Part shown: positions 1 through 9,302 of the stretch, piece after piece | How the letters are laid out: each line of letters begins with the position of its first letter | Position numbering within the stretch: position 1 is the stretch's first letter | NCBI GenBank assembly: GCA_900557555.1 | Contig: USTH01000004.1 | Span: 1-54,897, forward strand | Length of the DNA stretch: 54,897 nt | Reading direction: 5' to 3' | DNA from: an uncultured Prevotellaceae bacterium | GTDB taxonomy: Bacteria; Bacteroidota; Bacteroidia; Bacteroidales; Bacteroidaceae | Made by a program: the position numbers and the translations under genes | The notes under the pieces: generated by a model | Database searches by the model: none | Seen by the model: only the letters and a program-made list of their open reading frames with translations | What the model was told of the DNA's origin: nothing

Positions 1-119
1 CGACTCTGCCCTCTGTGATATGCGCCAAACTAATGTTCTCGGACGGGCTGGGGGGGGTAATTTGCAGAAAAACAGACAGTTATGTTATTTTGCTAAAGAC
101 GAATGCAAAAATTTCTGCT

Positions 120-716
120 ATGAATGAGAAACTTTTTGAAGATGACAGCCAATGGATGTTGTTTGCCATTGTAGTTATAATGGCGTTAATGGGGTGTGGG
201 ATATACATAATATGGTCTTGGCTAAAGGACGAAGATGAGAAAGACGGCGATGGAAACCCGACCGACAAGGAGGAAAGTGTTTTTGCCGATTTCAATTATT
301 GCAGACGAAATTCATTCAGGCCTTTTTCCTTTCGTGGCCGCATCGGAAGGGGACAGTTTTTTGTGACCTTTCTGGCACTGTATGGTTTTTGGCTTGTAAT
401 ATTAATTGTGAAAGAGCTTTTTTTGCCAGATGGAATGGACCATGTATACAGAAGGCTCTTGGTAGTGGCAGCATACCTGTCGCTTTATGTATGTATGGCC
501 CAAGCTGTGAAGCGTTGTCATGATATCGGTCGCTCGGGTCGCTTCCTTATAGTGCCGTTCCATGTGTTTGTTTTGTTGGTGAAGAAAGGCATGCAGGGTG
601 ATAACGAGTTTGGGCTGATGTCTCCCAGCAAAAAGACGAGGGGCGGCCGTGGGGTAGTGCTTGGTCTGGTGGCAGTGGTGTTCTTGTTGCAGTATTTCTT
701 TGTGGCTTTTTGTTGA
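120..716 (+). CDS. DUF805 family membrane protein
   Basis: Predicted inner-membrane protein of about 198 residues. It has an N-terminal membrane segment followed by an acidic, lysine-rich linker (about residues 35-55), then a DUF805 domain marked by FSFRGRIGRGQFF and, further on, AVKRCHDIGRSG, with three more hydrophobic segments. These two motifs are the usual signature of DUF805; the biochemical role of the family is unknown. The open frame extends back to position 15, but I place the start at the ATG at 120 because the upstream codons look non-coding and the first membrane segment then sits near the N-terminus. It stands alone upstream of the two-component system with a promoter between them, so it is probably not co-transcribed. 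Its true upstream neighbour lies outside the window. Confidence 0.75.
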   Translation: MNEKLFEDDSQWMLFAIVVIMALMGCGIYIIWSWLKDEDEKDGDGNPTDKEESVFADFNYCRRNSFRPFSFRGRIGRGQFFVTFLALYGFWLVILIVKELFLPDGMDHVYRRLLVVAAYLSLYVCMAQAVKRCHDIGRSGRFLIVPFHVFVLLVKKGMQGDNEFGLMSPSKKTRGGRGVVLGLVAVVFLLQYFFVAFC

Positions 717-832
717 GCAGTTACGTAGTCTCCTATACTTGTAGCGGGAATGTGCCTTGCATTTCACACTATGGGCATCGTGTTGCCCCTGGGGACAGTT
801 TGGACTTAACACTCTTTTAACAGCTGTTGGTG

Positions 833-862
833 TTGTCATACAACTTTTTATGTATATCTTTG
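833..862 (+). promoter_or_regulatory. Promoter for the two-component operon
   Basis: TATCTTTG at 855-862 matches the Bacteroidetes -7 consensus TAnnTTTG. A TTG at 833-835 lies 19 bases upstream in the place of the -33 TTTG. Transcription would begin near 868, giving a leader of about 100 bases before the regulator gene. Confidence 0.5.
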
Positions 863-966
863 CAGCGTTAACTTCAGACCTAATTCGGACATTGCGGCTT
901 GGCGAGATATTGAAAGATCCACCTTGTGGCATGATTGTTGTTTTGGGTTAAGCAAAAAGATGTGTT

Positions 967-1659
967 ATGGCAGAAAGGATTTTGATTGTTGATGACGAAG
1001 CGGATATCAGAGAGATCTTGACGTGCAACATGGAGGCGGCGGGCTATGATGTGGAAGAAGCCTCCTCGGCCGAAGAGGCATTGCAAAAGCTTGACAACAC
1101 CTATTCGCTAATACTTCTTGACATCATGATGGAGGGAATGAGCGGCTACCGCATGGCAGATATCATAAGGAAAGAGCGTAAGTCTGACATTCCCATTATC
1201 TTTCTGACGGCAAAGGATCAGGAGAACGACCTTTTGACGGGTTTCGCCCGTGGTGGAGACGACTATATTACGAAACCTTTTTCTCTTCAGGAGGTGCTGG
1301 CAAGAATTAAGGCCGTGCTGCGTAGGCGGACGCAAAGGGAGCAGACAGATGCTGTCTCTTCGTCAAGTGACATCATCACCATAGGAGGTATAACGATTGA
1401 CCGCACTCGCAAGATAGTGGTTGTTGGTGGTGAGGACCTCAAGTTGTCGCCCAAGGAGTTTGGTATTCTGGTTACACTTTGCACCCACCCTGGAAGAGTT
1501 TTTTCGAGAGAGGAGATTCTTGATGCCGTATGGCATGGCGAGAGTTTTGTGTTGAGCCGTACTGTTGACGTGCATATCACACGCATTCGCAAGAAACTCG
1601 GCGAACAGGGCAACCATATCACTAACCGACAGGGATATGGCTATTGCTTTGAGGAATGA
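967..1659 (+). CDS. OmpR/PhoB-family response regulator
   Basis: Cytoplasmic DNA-binding response regulator of 230 residues, the usual length for the family. The receiver domain (about 1-120) has the acidic pair D9/D10, phospho-acceptor D52 (in LILLDIMM), T81 and K103 (ITKPF). A winged-helix Trans_reg_C domain follows (about 137-228) with KLSPKEFGILVTLCTHPGRVFSREEIL and the recognition-helix region SRTVDVHITRIRKKLG. It is followed at once by its histidine kinase, whose start codon lies 19 bases beyond this stop, so the two are one operon. A PiT phosphate transporter lies downstream, which makes a phosphate-responsive (PhoB-like) role plausible, but nothing in the protein proves the signal. 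The Bacteroides RprY family is the other obvious relative. Confidence 0.92.
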   Translation: MAERILIVDDEADIREILTCNMEAAGYDVEEASSAEEALQKLDNTYSLILLDIMMEGMSGYRMADIIRKERKSDIPIIFLTAKDQENDLLTGFARGGDDYITKPFSLQEVLARIKAVLRRRTQREQTDAVSSSSDIITIGGITIDRTRKIVVVGGEDLKLSPKEFGILVTLCTHPGRVFSREEILDAVWHGESFVLSRTVDVHITRIRKKLGEQGNHITNRQGYGYCFEE

Positions 1660-1678
1660 GAATAAGCTAAGCCTGAAA

Positions 1679-2959
1679 ATGAAGAATATGGCAACGTCTA
1701 AGTACAAGAAAAAGCTGCTGTTTGAGTTCAGTGTGCTGTTTGCAGTCTTTGCGGTCATTATTATAGTGTTCCAATGGCAGCGTGAGCGTGAGTTTCGTAA
1801 GGAGTTGTTGGAGTCACGCCTACAGACCTATGCCGATATCATAGCCTCACAGGACAGCGTTGCTCCACCGAGCTCAATGTCTTGGCTTCGTGTAACGATA
1901 TTGCGCAAGGACGGCAGGGTGTATTATGACAGTGAGAGCAAGCTGCCGCCAACAGAAATGGGCAATCACATCGACCGCCCCGAAGTCAGGGATGCATTGC
2001 GCAAAGGGTCAGGATGCGACATACGCCATAGCAAGACAACAAACGAGACATTCTTCTATTTTGCCAAAACATATGGCCACCGCATAGTACGTGTGGCGTT
2101 GCCTTTCGATTTGTCGGTACAACATTTCATACAGTCAGGCAACAATCTTTTTGTATGGGTTACAATGCTTGCCTATGCCGTGGCGTTTGTTATCCTGCTT
2201 TTTATGAGCGACCGTTTTGGGCGCACAGTGTTGAGAGTGAAAAGTAAGGAGCGGGCCAAGACCGTTGCCGTAAAGCGACAGATGACCAGCAACATAGCCC
2301 ATGAGTTGCGTACCCCCATAACCGTAATACATGGGTATATTGAGACTATTCTCAAGCAGCCGTCACTTAGCGAAGAGCGAAAGACGCACTTCTTGCGCCA
2401 TGCGTTGATGCAGAGCGAACGCCTCACCGACCTTATCCGTGATGTGTCGCTCATCAGCAAGATGGAAGATGCCCCCAGCCTTCTTCCGCGCGAACGCCTC
2501 TGCGTCAATGACATTGTTTCGGATGTGGCGGAGGAGTTCAAGGAGGCGATGGAACAGAATGACATGATACTGTATGCCGAATTGCCTCAGGGTATTTCTG
2601 TAAGCGGTAATTACAGCCTGCTCTACAGTGTGTTCCGCAACCTTGTGGAAAACAGTGTGAAGTATGCGGGCAGAGGGACTGAGGTGCATCTCGTTATGAC
2701 TAAGGAAGATGCCAAATTCTATCATTTTGATTATTTCGACACCGGAAAGGGTGTAGATGCCAAGCATCTCCCGAGGATTTTCGAGCGCTTTTATAGAGTG
2801 GAGGAAGGCCGCACGCGCAGCGAAAAGAACGATAAGGGCGGTACGGGACTCGGACTTTCTATCGTAAGGAATGCTGTGGTCTTTCATGGAGGCACGATAT
2901 GGGCTGACAATAGAAAAGAGGGTGGTCTGGAGTTCCTTTTCACATTGTCAAAGAAGTAG
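1679..2959 (+). CDS. Membrane sensor histidine kinase
   Basis: Sensor kinase partner of the preceding regulator, about 426 residues from the ATG at 1679 (1688 is an alternative; 1637 would overlap the regulator gene). Transmembrane segments at about residues 12-32 and 157-176 bracket a periplasmic sensor of roughly 125 residues. The HisKA domain carries phospho-acceptor H208 in SNIAHELRTPITVIHGY. The HATPase_c domain follows with the N box (FRNLVENSVKYAG), G1 (FDTGKG) and G2 (GGTGLGLSIV). The H box resembles PhoR-type kinases. No clear HAMP or PAS domain is seen between TM2 and HisKA. The stimulus is unknown; phosphate is suggested only by the neighbouring transporter. Confidence 0.9.
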   Translation: MKNMATSKYKKKLLFEFSVLFAVFAVIIIVFQWQREREFRKELLESRLQTYADIIASQDSVAPPSSMSWLRVTILRKDGRVYYDSESKLPPTEMGNHIDRPEVRDALRKGSGCDIRHSKTTNETFFYFAKTYGHRIVRVALPFDLSVQHFIQSGNNLFVWVTMLAYAVAFVILLFMSDRFGRTVLRVKSKERAKTVAVKRQMTSNIAHELRTPITVIHGYIETILKQPSLSEERKTHFLRHALMQSERLTDLIRDVSLISKMEDAPSLLPRERLCVNDIVSDVAEEFKEAMEQNDMILYAELPQGISVSGNYSLLYSVFRNLVENSVKYAGRGTEVHLVMTKEDAKFYHFDYFDTGKGVDAKHLPRIFERFYRVEEGRTRSEKNDKGGTGLGLSIVRNAVVFHGGTIWADNRKEGGLEFLFTLSKK

Positions 2960-3259
2960 GACGCCCTGCCTTTGTAACACAATCTTAACCGCTTCTAAAC
3001 AAAAACTACTTTTTCCGTTTACAACATCTTAATTTTGTCGGCATAATTTTGCGTCAGAATAGAACTTAACAATTCGTTGATACAAAATTATGTCGTTACC
3101 TTTCCCTTTTTCACTACTTCCCCTCTGCGGAAGCAAGTCAGGGTGCAGCAGGGAGAAACTGCACGTTGACATCTTTAATTGTGAGGATATTCTCTCACCA
3201 GTTGTTGTTAAAGAGCTGTGCGAAGACAAACAGTGTTGAAGAACTAAAAATCTAATACA
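2960..3259 (+). promoter_or_regulatory. Promoter and leader of the phosphate transporter
   Basis: This 300-base gap holds two overlapping -7-like boxes, TAATTTTG at 3030-3037 and again at 3044-3051, in an AT-rich stretch with several TTAAC-like motifs that could be regulator sites. A leader of about 200 bases follows and contains a small open frame (3090-3239) and a perfect 6-bp stem, GTGCAG with CTGCAC, near 3140-3165. No terminator is evident after the kinase gene. Confidence 0.4.
3090..3239 (+). CDS. Possible leader peptide upstream of the phosphate transporter
   Basis: An ATG-started frame of 49 residues (MSLPFPFSLL at the start, ELCEDKQC at the end) fills most of the transporter leader and stops 20 bases before the transporter start. 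I recognise no family. Its position between the likely promoter and the main gene would suit a leader peptide or a translated upstream ORF, but 50 codons can occur by chance and the opposite strand is also open here. Not strongly supported. Confidence 0.25.
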   Translation: MSLPFPFSLLPLCGSKSGCSREKLHVDIFNCEDILSPVVVKELCEDKQC

Positions 3260-5527
3260 ATGAACACTCTATTTATTGTAATTGTTGCAGTGCTGATCTT
3301 GCTTGCAGTGTGTGACTTGTCGGTTGGAGTTAGTAACGATGCTGTAAACTTCATGAATTCGGCAGTTGGCAGCAAGGCAGCCCGTTTCCGTACCATACTT
3401 ATAGTTGCCTCTGTAGGTATTTTTGCTGGTGCAACAGTATCCAACGGCATGATGGACATTGCGCGCCACGGTATATTCACTCCGACTTATTTCTCGTTTT
3501 ACGACGTGATATGTCTGTTTGTGGCGGTAATGATTACCGATGTAATACTGCTTGATGTGTTCAATACGTTGGGCCTGCCCACTTCTACAACGGTGTCAAT
3601 GGTATTTGAACTGCTTGGAGGTGCATTTGGCATTGCCATCATAAAGATTGCCAACGGAGTTTCTGATGTGAACGGCGATCTGCTTACGTTCGGTGACCTG
3701 CTCAATACGGAGAAGGCGCTAAGCGTAATAATAGGCATCTTTCTTAGTGTGGCGATTGCCTTTGTTTTGGGGTCGCTTGTGCAGTGGATAGCCCGAATGG
3801 TATTCACGTTCACTTATAAGAAGCATGCGGCATGCAGGACTATCGCTTTTGGGTCTGTGGTGGCAACATCAATGATATGGTTCCTGCTTATCAACGGTCT
3901 GAAGCACTCTTCGTTTATGACCGATGAACTCAATGCCTTAATTTCTGCCAACACTTGGATGATAATAGGTGTGTGTCTTGTGTTTTTTGTCGTGCTGATG
4001 AGTCTGTTGCATTTTCTTAAGGTCAACATTCTCAAGGTAGTGGTACTTATGGGTACGTTCTCTCTCGCCATGGCGTTTGCAGGCAATGACCTCGTCAACT
4101 TTATCGGTGTGCCTCTAACGGGACTGGAGTCTTTTATTGACTATGCCTCAAATGGTCACGGTGACCCAACCTCATTTATGATGACCTCTCTCTCTGGCAG
4201 TGCACACACTCCTGTTATGTTTCTTGCCATTGCTGGCGTAATAATGGTGTTGAGCCTTATCTTTTCCCGTAAAGCACACAACGTTACCAAAACGGAGATT
4301 GGCTTGTCGACTCACTCTGAAGGTGACGAAATGTTCGGAACTTCGGCCGTGGCGCGTATGCTGGTACGCATGGCTACCAACGTGTCGCAGACCATATCAT
4401 GCTATGTGCCCGCAGGTGTGAGGAACTGGGTAAACCACAGATTTGTGAGAAATGACGAAAACTTGGAGAAAGGAGCGGCCTATGACCTTGTGAGAGCCTC
4501 TACCAACCTGATGATAGCAGGGTTGCTTGTGGCGTTTGGTACAAGTCACAAACTGCCTCTGTCGACAACCTATGTTACCTTTATGGTGGCTATGGGTGCA
4601 TCGCTTGCTGACCGTGCATGGAGCCGTGAGAGTGCAGTATATCGCATCACGGGAGTTATCAGTGTAATCGGAGGGTGGTTTGTCACTGCCGTTGTAGCGT
4701 TCGCACTGTGTTTTATACTAACCAACATCATATTCTTTGGAGGCTATATTGCAATGGCACTGCTTGTTGCACTTGGGGTGACAATATTGGTAATCAGCAA
4801 CCGCAAGTTTTGCCAGAAGAAAAAGGCAGAACACGCTGACATGGCGTTCCGCAAGATGCTTGAAACAACCGATAAACATCAAGTGTGGCTCATGTTGGGC
4901 GATCATGTCAAGGAAAGTGCTTCACATGGACTTGTGTTTACTGCTAAGATATACAAAGAGATTACCGATGGTTTCTTTAACAATGATTATAGGGAACTGA
5001 GACGTTGTGTCAGCAAACTCAAGGATGAGCGAGCCTATCTGAAACAGATGAGGCGACGTGAAATAATAGGCTTGCGGCGCATAGAGCCAGTTGTTGCCAT
5101 AGAGCGTAACACGTGGTACTTTCTGCAGAACAATTCGCTGATGCAGTTGCTCTACTGCCTAAAGCGTACTTGTGACCCCTGTCTGGAGCATGTGAGCAAC
5201 AGCTTCTCGCCAGCTCCCGCTGATATCTGCGATTCTTTTACCAATATTCGCGAACACATATTGCAGCTGCTTGAGGATACGCTTGCACTTGTCAATTCTG
5301 GCCTTGTGGACGGAGAATTCAAGATGCGTGCCGACAAGTTGCGCAAGGAGGGTGATGAGTTGCAACTGAAATTGAGCGCATTTCACAAGACCCTGCTCGA
5401 CCGTATGCAGAACAAACAGTGTAAGATTAATACGCTATTGGTAGCCATCAATATAACGCAGGAAAGTCAACAGCTCATCAGTAGTACCCGTCATCTGCTC
5501 AAGGGACTCAGTCGTTTCTTGGCCTGA
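3260..5527 (+). CDS. PiT-family inorganic phosphate transporter with PhoU-like tail
   Basis: Integral membrane phosphate permease of 755 residues. Two PiT repeats are visible, the first around GVSNDAVNFMNSAVG near the N-terminus and the second around AFAGNDLVNFIGVPL, both containing the conserved GxND core. About ten further hydrophobic segments run to about residue 515. The last 220 or so residues are soluble and helical, with a PhoU-like character (HVKESASHGLVFTAKIYKEI and later a long charged helix). Single-repeat PiT proteins are near 330-420 residues; this larger form with a PhoU-like extension is common in Bacteroidetes. It uses cation-coupled transport of phosphate or metal phosphate. 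It lies 300 bases after a two-component system that may control it. Confidence 0.92.
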   Translation: MNTLFIVIVAVLILLAVCDLSVGVSNDAVNFMNSAVGSKAARFRTILIVASVGIFAGATVSNGMMDIARHGIFTPTYFSFYDVICLFVAVMITDVILLDVFNTLGLPTSTTVSMVFELLGGAFGIAIIKIANGVSDVNGDLLTFGDLLNTEKALSVIIGIFLSVAIAFVLGSLVQWIARMVFTFTYKKHAACRTIAFGSVVATSMIWFLLINGLKHSSFMTDELNALISANTWMIIGVCLVFFVVLMSLLHFLKVNILKVVVLMGTFSLAMAFAGNDLVNFIGVPLTGLESFIDYASNGHGDPTSFMMTSLSGSAHTPVMFLAIAGVIMVLSLIFSRKAHNVTKTEIGLSTHSEGDEMFGTSAVARMLVRMATNVSQTISCYVPAGVRNWVNHRFVRNDENLEKGAAYDLVRASTNLMIAGLLVAFGTSHKLPLSTTYVTFMVAMGASLADRAWSRESAVYRITGVISVIGGWFVTAVVAFALCFILTNIIFFGGYIAMALLVALGVTILVISNRKFCQKKKAEHADMAFRKMLETTDKHQVWLMLGDHVKESASHGLVFTAKIYKEITDGFFNNDYRELRRCVSKLKDERAYLKQMRRREIIGLRRIEPVVAIERNTWYFLQNNSLMQLLYCLKRTCDPCLEHVSNSFSPAPADICDSFTNIREHILQLLEDTLALVNSGLVDGEFKMRADKLRKEGDELQLKLSAFHKTLLDRMQNKQCKINTLLVAINITQESQQLISSTRHLLKGLSRFLA

Positions 5528-5678
5528 CGTAATCACTGCCGACCGTGAGTGCAAACAAAATTCGTTCAGACTATAAGTAACTAAGGTGTTTGATGTCGGC
5601 AGCCCCCTTGTTGTAAGGGAAGGCAGAGATCCTTATGCTTTTCCTGCAAATACAATGGTGGAATTGAAACCGAACATG

Positions 5679-5719
5679 CCCGCAGAGAACCTGTTATTAG
5701 GTTTTCTGCGGGACTTTTT
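5679..5719 (+). terminator. Rho-independent terminator after the phosphate transporter
   Basis: Hairpin with the left arm starting CCCGCAGAGAACCT and the right arm AGGTTTTCTGCGGG (one mismatch), a loop of about six bases, then ACTTTTT. It isolates the transporter from mutS. Confidence 0.8.
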
Positions 5720-5754
5720 CCGATTTGTGCAACTCGTTTCCTGCAAAATAATTG

Positions 5755-5762
5755 TATCTTTG
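5755..5762 (+). promoter_or_regulatory. -7 box of the mutS promoter
   Basis: TATCTTTG fits TAnnTTTG and lies 23 bases before the mutS ATG, directly downstream of the terminator. No well-spaced TTTG -33 box is present. Confidence 0.5.
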
Positions 5763-5785
5763 TAGAATATAAAACCTACAGACCT

Positions 5786-8395
5786 ATGGCAGAAGAACAG
5801 TTGACACCCATGATGGCGCAGTTTCGTGACCTGAAAAAGAAGCATCCTGATGCCTTGATGCTTTTCAGATGTGGTGACTTTTATGAAACATATTGTGAGG
5901 ATGCCATTGTCGCTGCACAGGTGCTTGGCATCACACTAACCCATCGCAACAACAAGGGAGCGACGGCAGCCACAGAGATGGCAGGCTTTCCATATCACGC
6001 TCTCGACACATATTTGCCACGCCTTATCAGGGCAGGACACAGAGTGGCAATATGTGATCAGCTTGAAGACCCTAAACTCACAAAAAAGCTCGTAAAAAGA
6101 GGGGTCACAGAATTGGTCACGCCTGGCGTGGCGCTTACCGACAACGTGCTTGCCACTAAAGAAAACAACTTTGTGTCGGCGGTGTGTGTCACCAAAGGTG
6201 CATGTGGCATAGCTTTTCTTGACATAACGACAGGCGAGTTTGTCGTGGCCGAGGGTACAGCTGACTATGTCAATAAACTGCTGTCAAACTTTGCCCCTAA
6301 AGAAGTGCTGATTGAACGTGGCAGTCGTGAACGTTTCCAGAAGCATTTCGGCTCAAATTATTTTACCTTTGAACTTGATGATTGGAACTTTGCTGAGCGT
6401 AACTGTATTGAGCGTCTGCAAAAGCACTTCCATGTACGCAGCATGAAGGGGTATGGTGTGGCGCACATGCCCACTGCACTTACAGCGGCGGGAGCTGTCC
6501 TGTTCTATCTGGACGATACCAAACATACCCATATAGGGCATGTCACGTCCATACAGCGTATTGAAGAGGATAACTATGTAAGGCTTGACAACTTTACCAT
6601 GCACAATCTCGAGATACTGCAACCGATGCATCCTGAGGGCAAAAGCCTGCTGCAGATTATGGACCATACGTCAACTCCCATGGGATCACGCATGTTGAGG
6701 CGTTGGTTGGCTTTCCCGCTGTGCAATGTGGCTATGATAAACAAACGCCAAAACTGTGTTGATTACCTGTATCACGATACAGAAGTGAGCAATCTGCTTA
6801 CTAACAATCTTAGACAAATAGGTGACATGGAGAGACTCGTGGCAAAACTGGCCTCACAGCGCATTAATCCTCGTGAGATGGAGCAGCTCAGATATGACCT
6901 CGAATTTCTGACACCGATATGCAACGCCCTCCGAGATGTGTCGCAACCTTCGTTGCGTGAACTGTCAGGCAAGATAGATGTTTGTGAGGAGTTGAGACAA
7001 CGCATTGCTACCACATTAAAGGCCGACCCGCCTGCTCTTACAGCCAAGGGTGGCTATATTGCACAAGGGGTAGACGATGAGCTTGACCGCTTGCGACGGC
7101 TCTCAACATCGGGAAAACAGTATTTGCTTGAATTGCAGCAACGCGAGACGGAGCGAACTGGCATACAGAGTCTAAAAGTGGGCTTCAACAACGTGTTTGG
7201 CTATTACCTTGAAGTGCGCAACACCTACAAGGATATGGTGCCGCCAGAATGGATAAGGAAACAAACTCTTGCGCAGGCCGAGAGGTATATTACCGAGGAG
7301 TTGAAGAAGTATGAAGAAGAAATTCTTGGTGCAGAGGAAAAGATCCTTGCCATAGAGGCGCAAATATATGACCGTTTGGTCAAGTACGCCCAAGACTTCA
7401 TATCAAAGGCGCAGGTCGATGCCAACCAGATAGCCATATTGGACTGTTTCCTGTCGTTTGCTGTAATGGCAAGGGAACACAGGTATGTAAGGCCTGTAGT
7501 TGACGAGACTACCCAACTGGAGATAACCCAAGGGCGTCACCCTGTGATTGAAACTGAAATGAAAGCTGGTGAGAGATATGTGCCCAATGATGTGAGGCTT
7601 GATACCGAAAAACAGCAGATAATTATCATAACGGGCCCTAATATGGCGGGAAAGTCCGCATTGCTGCGACAGACCGCACTAATCACATTGTTGGCTCAGG
7701 TAGGCAGTTTCGTGCCCGCCGAAAAAGCCAGAATAGGTTTTGTTGACAAGGTGTTCACCCGTGTTGGCGCAAGCGACAATATTTCAGTAGGGGAGTCGAC
7801 GTTTATGGTGGAGATGACTGAGGCTTCAAGCATTATGAACTCGTTTTCGGAGCGCAGTCTTGTATTATTTGATGAGCTTGGGCGTGGCACGTCAACCTAC
7901 GATGGCATCTCGATAGCATGGGCTATTGTGGAATATCTCCACGACAACGCCAAGGGGCATCCCCGTACCCTGTTTGCCACCCACTATCATGAACTGAACG
8001 AAATGGCAAAGACCATGGATCGGATACATAACTATAATGTGTCGGTCAAGGAGGTGGACAATCACATAGTGTTTCTACGCAAGCTTGTTGCCGGAGGCAG
8101 CGAACACTCTTTTGGTATTCATGTAGCCAAACTGGCTGGAATGCCGCCTGTTATAGTCAAGCGAGCAAATCAGATACTAAAAGAGCTGGAAAGCAACAGC
8201 GAAAAGGAAGTGTCGCGCCCAAACGTGGCCGATATCAACAGTACAAGAGAGGGAACTCAGCTCACATTCTTCCAACTTGATGACCCAACGCTAAGGCAAA
8301 TACGCGACAGCCTTCTGCATGTCGATATCAATAATCTTACACCTTTAGAGGCTTTGAACATGCTCAACGAAATTCAGAAAATGGTGAAAGAGTGA
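5786..8395 (+). CDS. mutS: DNA mismatch repair protein MutS
   Basis: Mismatch-recognition ATPase of methyl-independent mismatch repair, 869 residues, a full-length MutS1. The N-terminal mismatch-binding domain begins with TPMMAQFRDLKKKHPDALMLFRCGDFYETY, which includes the Phe-x-Glu mismatch wedge region (GDFYE). Connector, core and clamp domains follow. The C-terminal ATPase has Walker A TGPNMAGKSALLRQ (about residues 616-628), the signature region GESTFMVEM, Walker B LVLFDELGRGTSTYDG and the H loop FATHYHEL. A C-terminal tail carries the dimerisation helix. It has its own promoter and converges on rnc; the 53-base gap holds a small hairpin (GCACAT with ATGTGC at 8403-8446). Confidence 0.98.
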   Translation: MAEEQLTPMMAQFRDLKKKHPDALMLFRCGDFYETYCEDAIVAAQVLGITLTHRNNKGATAATEMAGFPYHALDTYLPRLIRAGHRVAICDQLEDPKLTKKLVKRGVTELVTPGVALTDNVLATKENNFVSAVCVTKGACGIAFLDITTGEFVVAEGTADYVNKLLSNFAPKEVLIERGSRERFQKHFGSNYFTFELDDWNFAERNCIERLQKHFHVRSMKGYGVAHMPTALTAAGAVLFYLDDTKHTHIGHVTSIQRIEEDNYVRLDNFTMHNLEILQPMHPEGKSLLQIMDHTSTPMGSRMLRRWLAFPLCNVAMINKRQNCVDYLYHDTEVSNLLTNNLRQIGDMERLVAKLASQRINPREMEQLRYDLEFLTPICNALRDVSQPSLRELSGKIDVCEELRQRIATTLKADPPALTAKGGYIAQGVDDELDRLRRLSTSGKQYLLELQQRETERTGIQSLKVGFNNVFGYYLEVRNTYKDMVPPEWIRKQTLAQAERYITEELKKYEEEILGAEEKILAIEAQIYDRLVKYAQDFISKAQVDANQIAILDCFLSFAVMAREHRYVRPVVDETTQLEITQGRHPVIETEMKAGERYVPNDVRLDTEKQQIIIITGPNMAGKSALLRQTALITLLAQVGSFVPAEKARIGFVDKVFTRVGASDNISVGESTFMVEMTEASSIMNSFSERSLVLFDELGRGTSTYDGISIAWAIVEYLHDNAKGHPRTLFATHYHELNEMAKTMDRIHNYNVSVKEVDNHIVFLRKLVAGGSEHSFGIHVAKLAGMPPVIVKRANQILKELESNSEKEVSRPNVADINSTREGTQLTFFQLDDPTLRQIRDSLLHVDINNLTPLEALNMLNEIQKMVKE

Positions 8396-8448
8396 TTTGC
8401 TGGCACATTACATTAAGAGTTGTGTATTACACGACGTGTGATGTGCTA

Positions 8449-9285
8449 TTATTGCGACAATTTGCTTTTGAGCCTGACCTCTGGCAGTAGGTCTTCAATA
8501 ACGTTGCGTATCAGTCGCATCTGAAGGAGTGATCGTTCGAATGCGGGAGTGCGCTTGATAGAGAGCATGGCTTTGCGGGCAGCAATCTGGTGACTTTCTT
8601 TCTTTGAATAGCCTTTACCTTTGGCGGCGCTTCGTCCTTCTATCATCACTGCGCTGCAAAACGGTGGTCTGTCGCCACGGGTGGGAGAGTCTTCCCACAC
8701 GCTGACAATCTTGATATCAATATGGTGCTTTTGCCCCCATTCAAGGATAACACTCTTGTAGTTTTCTTCTACACGTGCGGTTTTCGCCATGTTGATGTGG
8801 CCTTGCTTGATAAGCAAATTTATGAATTGTTGGCAGGGCTTGTAGCCGCGGTCAAGATATATGGCTCCTACTAATGCCTCAAAGGCGTTGCCCTCAATAT
8901 AGCTGTTGCGACTCTCTTGGTGCGGATGTTTGAGGTCAACTTTAATATATTTGTCAAGGTTGATGGCCTTTGCCAATCTGCCCAGATTCTTGCGTTCCAC
9001 AAGTTTGCTGCGCATCGTGCTGAGAAAACCCTCGTCGCGTGTTGGATATTGATGATATAGAATGTGGCTTACTACGGTTTCAATAACTGCATCGCCCAAA
9101 AATTCCAAGCGCTCATTGTTGTTGTGCCTATTTTCTTTGGTCTTGAATGTTGCAGACCTGTGGGTGAGAGCCAGCTCGTAAAACCTGCTTCCGTGGGGCG
9201 TGAAGCCAAGTGTGTTCTTTAAATAAGAATAAAGTTCTCCCTTGCCGGCAAGGAGGAACTTTATTCTATATATTAATGAAATCAT
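8449..9285 (-). CDS. rnc: Ribonuclease III
   Basis: Double-strand-specific endoribonuclease for rRNA and mRNA processing, 278 residues. The RNase III domain has the signature NERLEFLGDAVIETVV (about residues 53-68) and the second metal-binding segment GNAFEALVGAIYLDRGY. A C-terminal double-stranded RNA-binding domain follows (about 180-250, with SAAKGKGYSKKESHQIAARKAM). The N-terminus carries an extra segment before the catalytic domain. It lies 17 bases after fabF on the same strand, so acpP, fabF and rnc form the usual Bacteroidales cluster. Confidence 0.96.
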   Translation of the reverse strand: MISLIYRIKFLLAGKGELYSYLKNTLGFTPHGSRFYELALTHRSATFKTKENRHNNNERLEFLGDAVIETVVSHILYHQYPTRDEGFLSTMRSKLVERKNLGRLAKAINLDKYIKVDLKHPHQESRNSYIEGNAFEALVGAIYLDRGYKPCQQFINLLIKQGHINMAKTARVEENYKSVILEWGQKHHIDIKIVSVWEDSPTRGDRPPFCSAVMIEGRSAAKGKGYSKKESHQIAARKAMLSIKRTPAFERSLLQMRLIRNVIEDLLPEVRLKSKLSQ

Positions 9286-9302
9286 ATAGGGGGTCTCCTA
9301 TA

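Noticed and set aside
402..932. Minus-strand frame of 176 codons
   Set aside because: It overlaps the DUF805 gene and the promoter of the two-component operon on the opposite strand, with no recognisable motif; a shadow frame.
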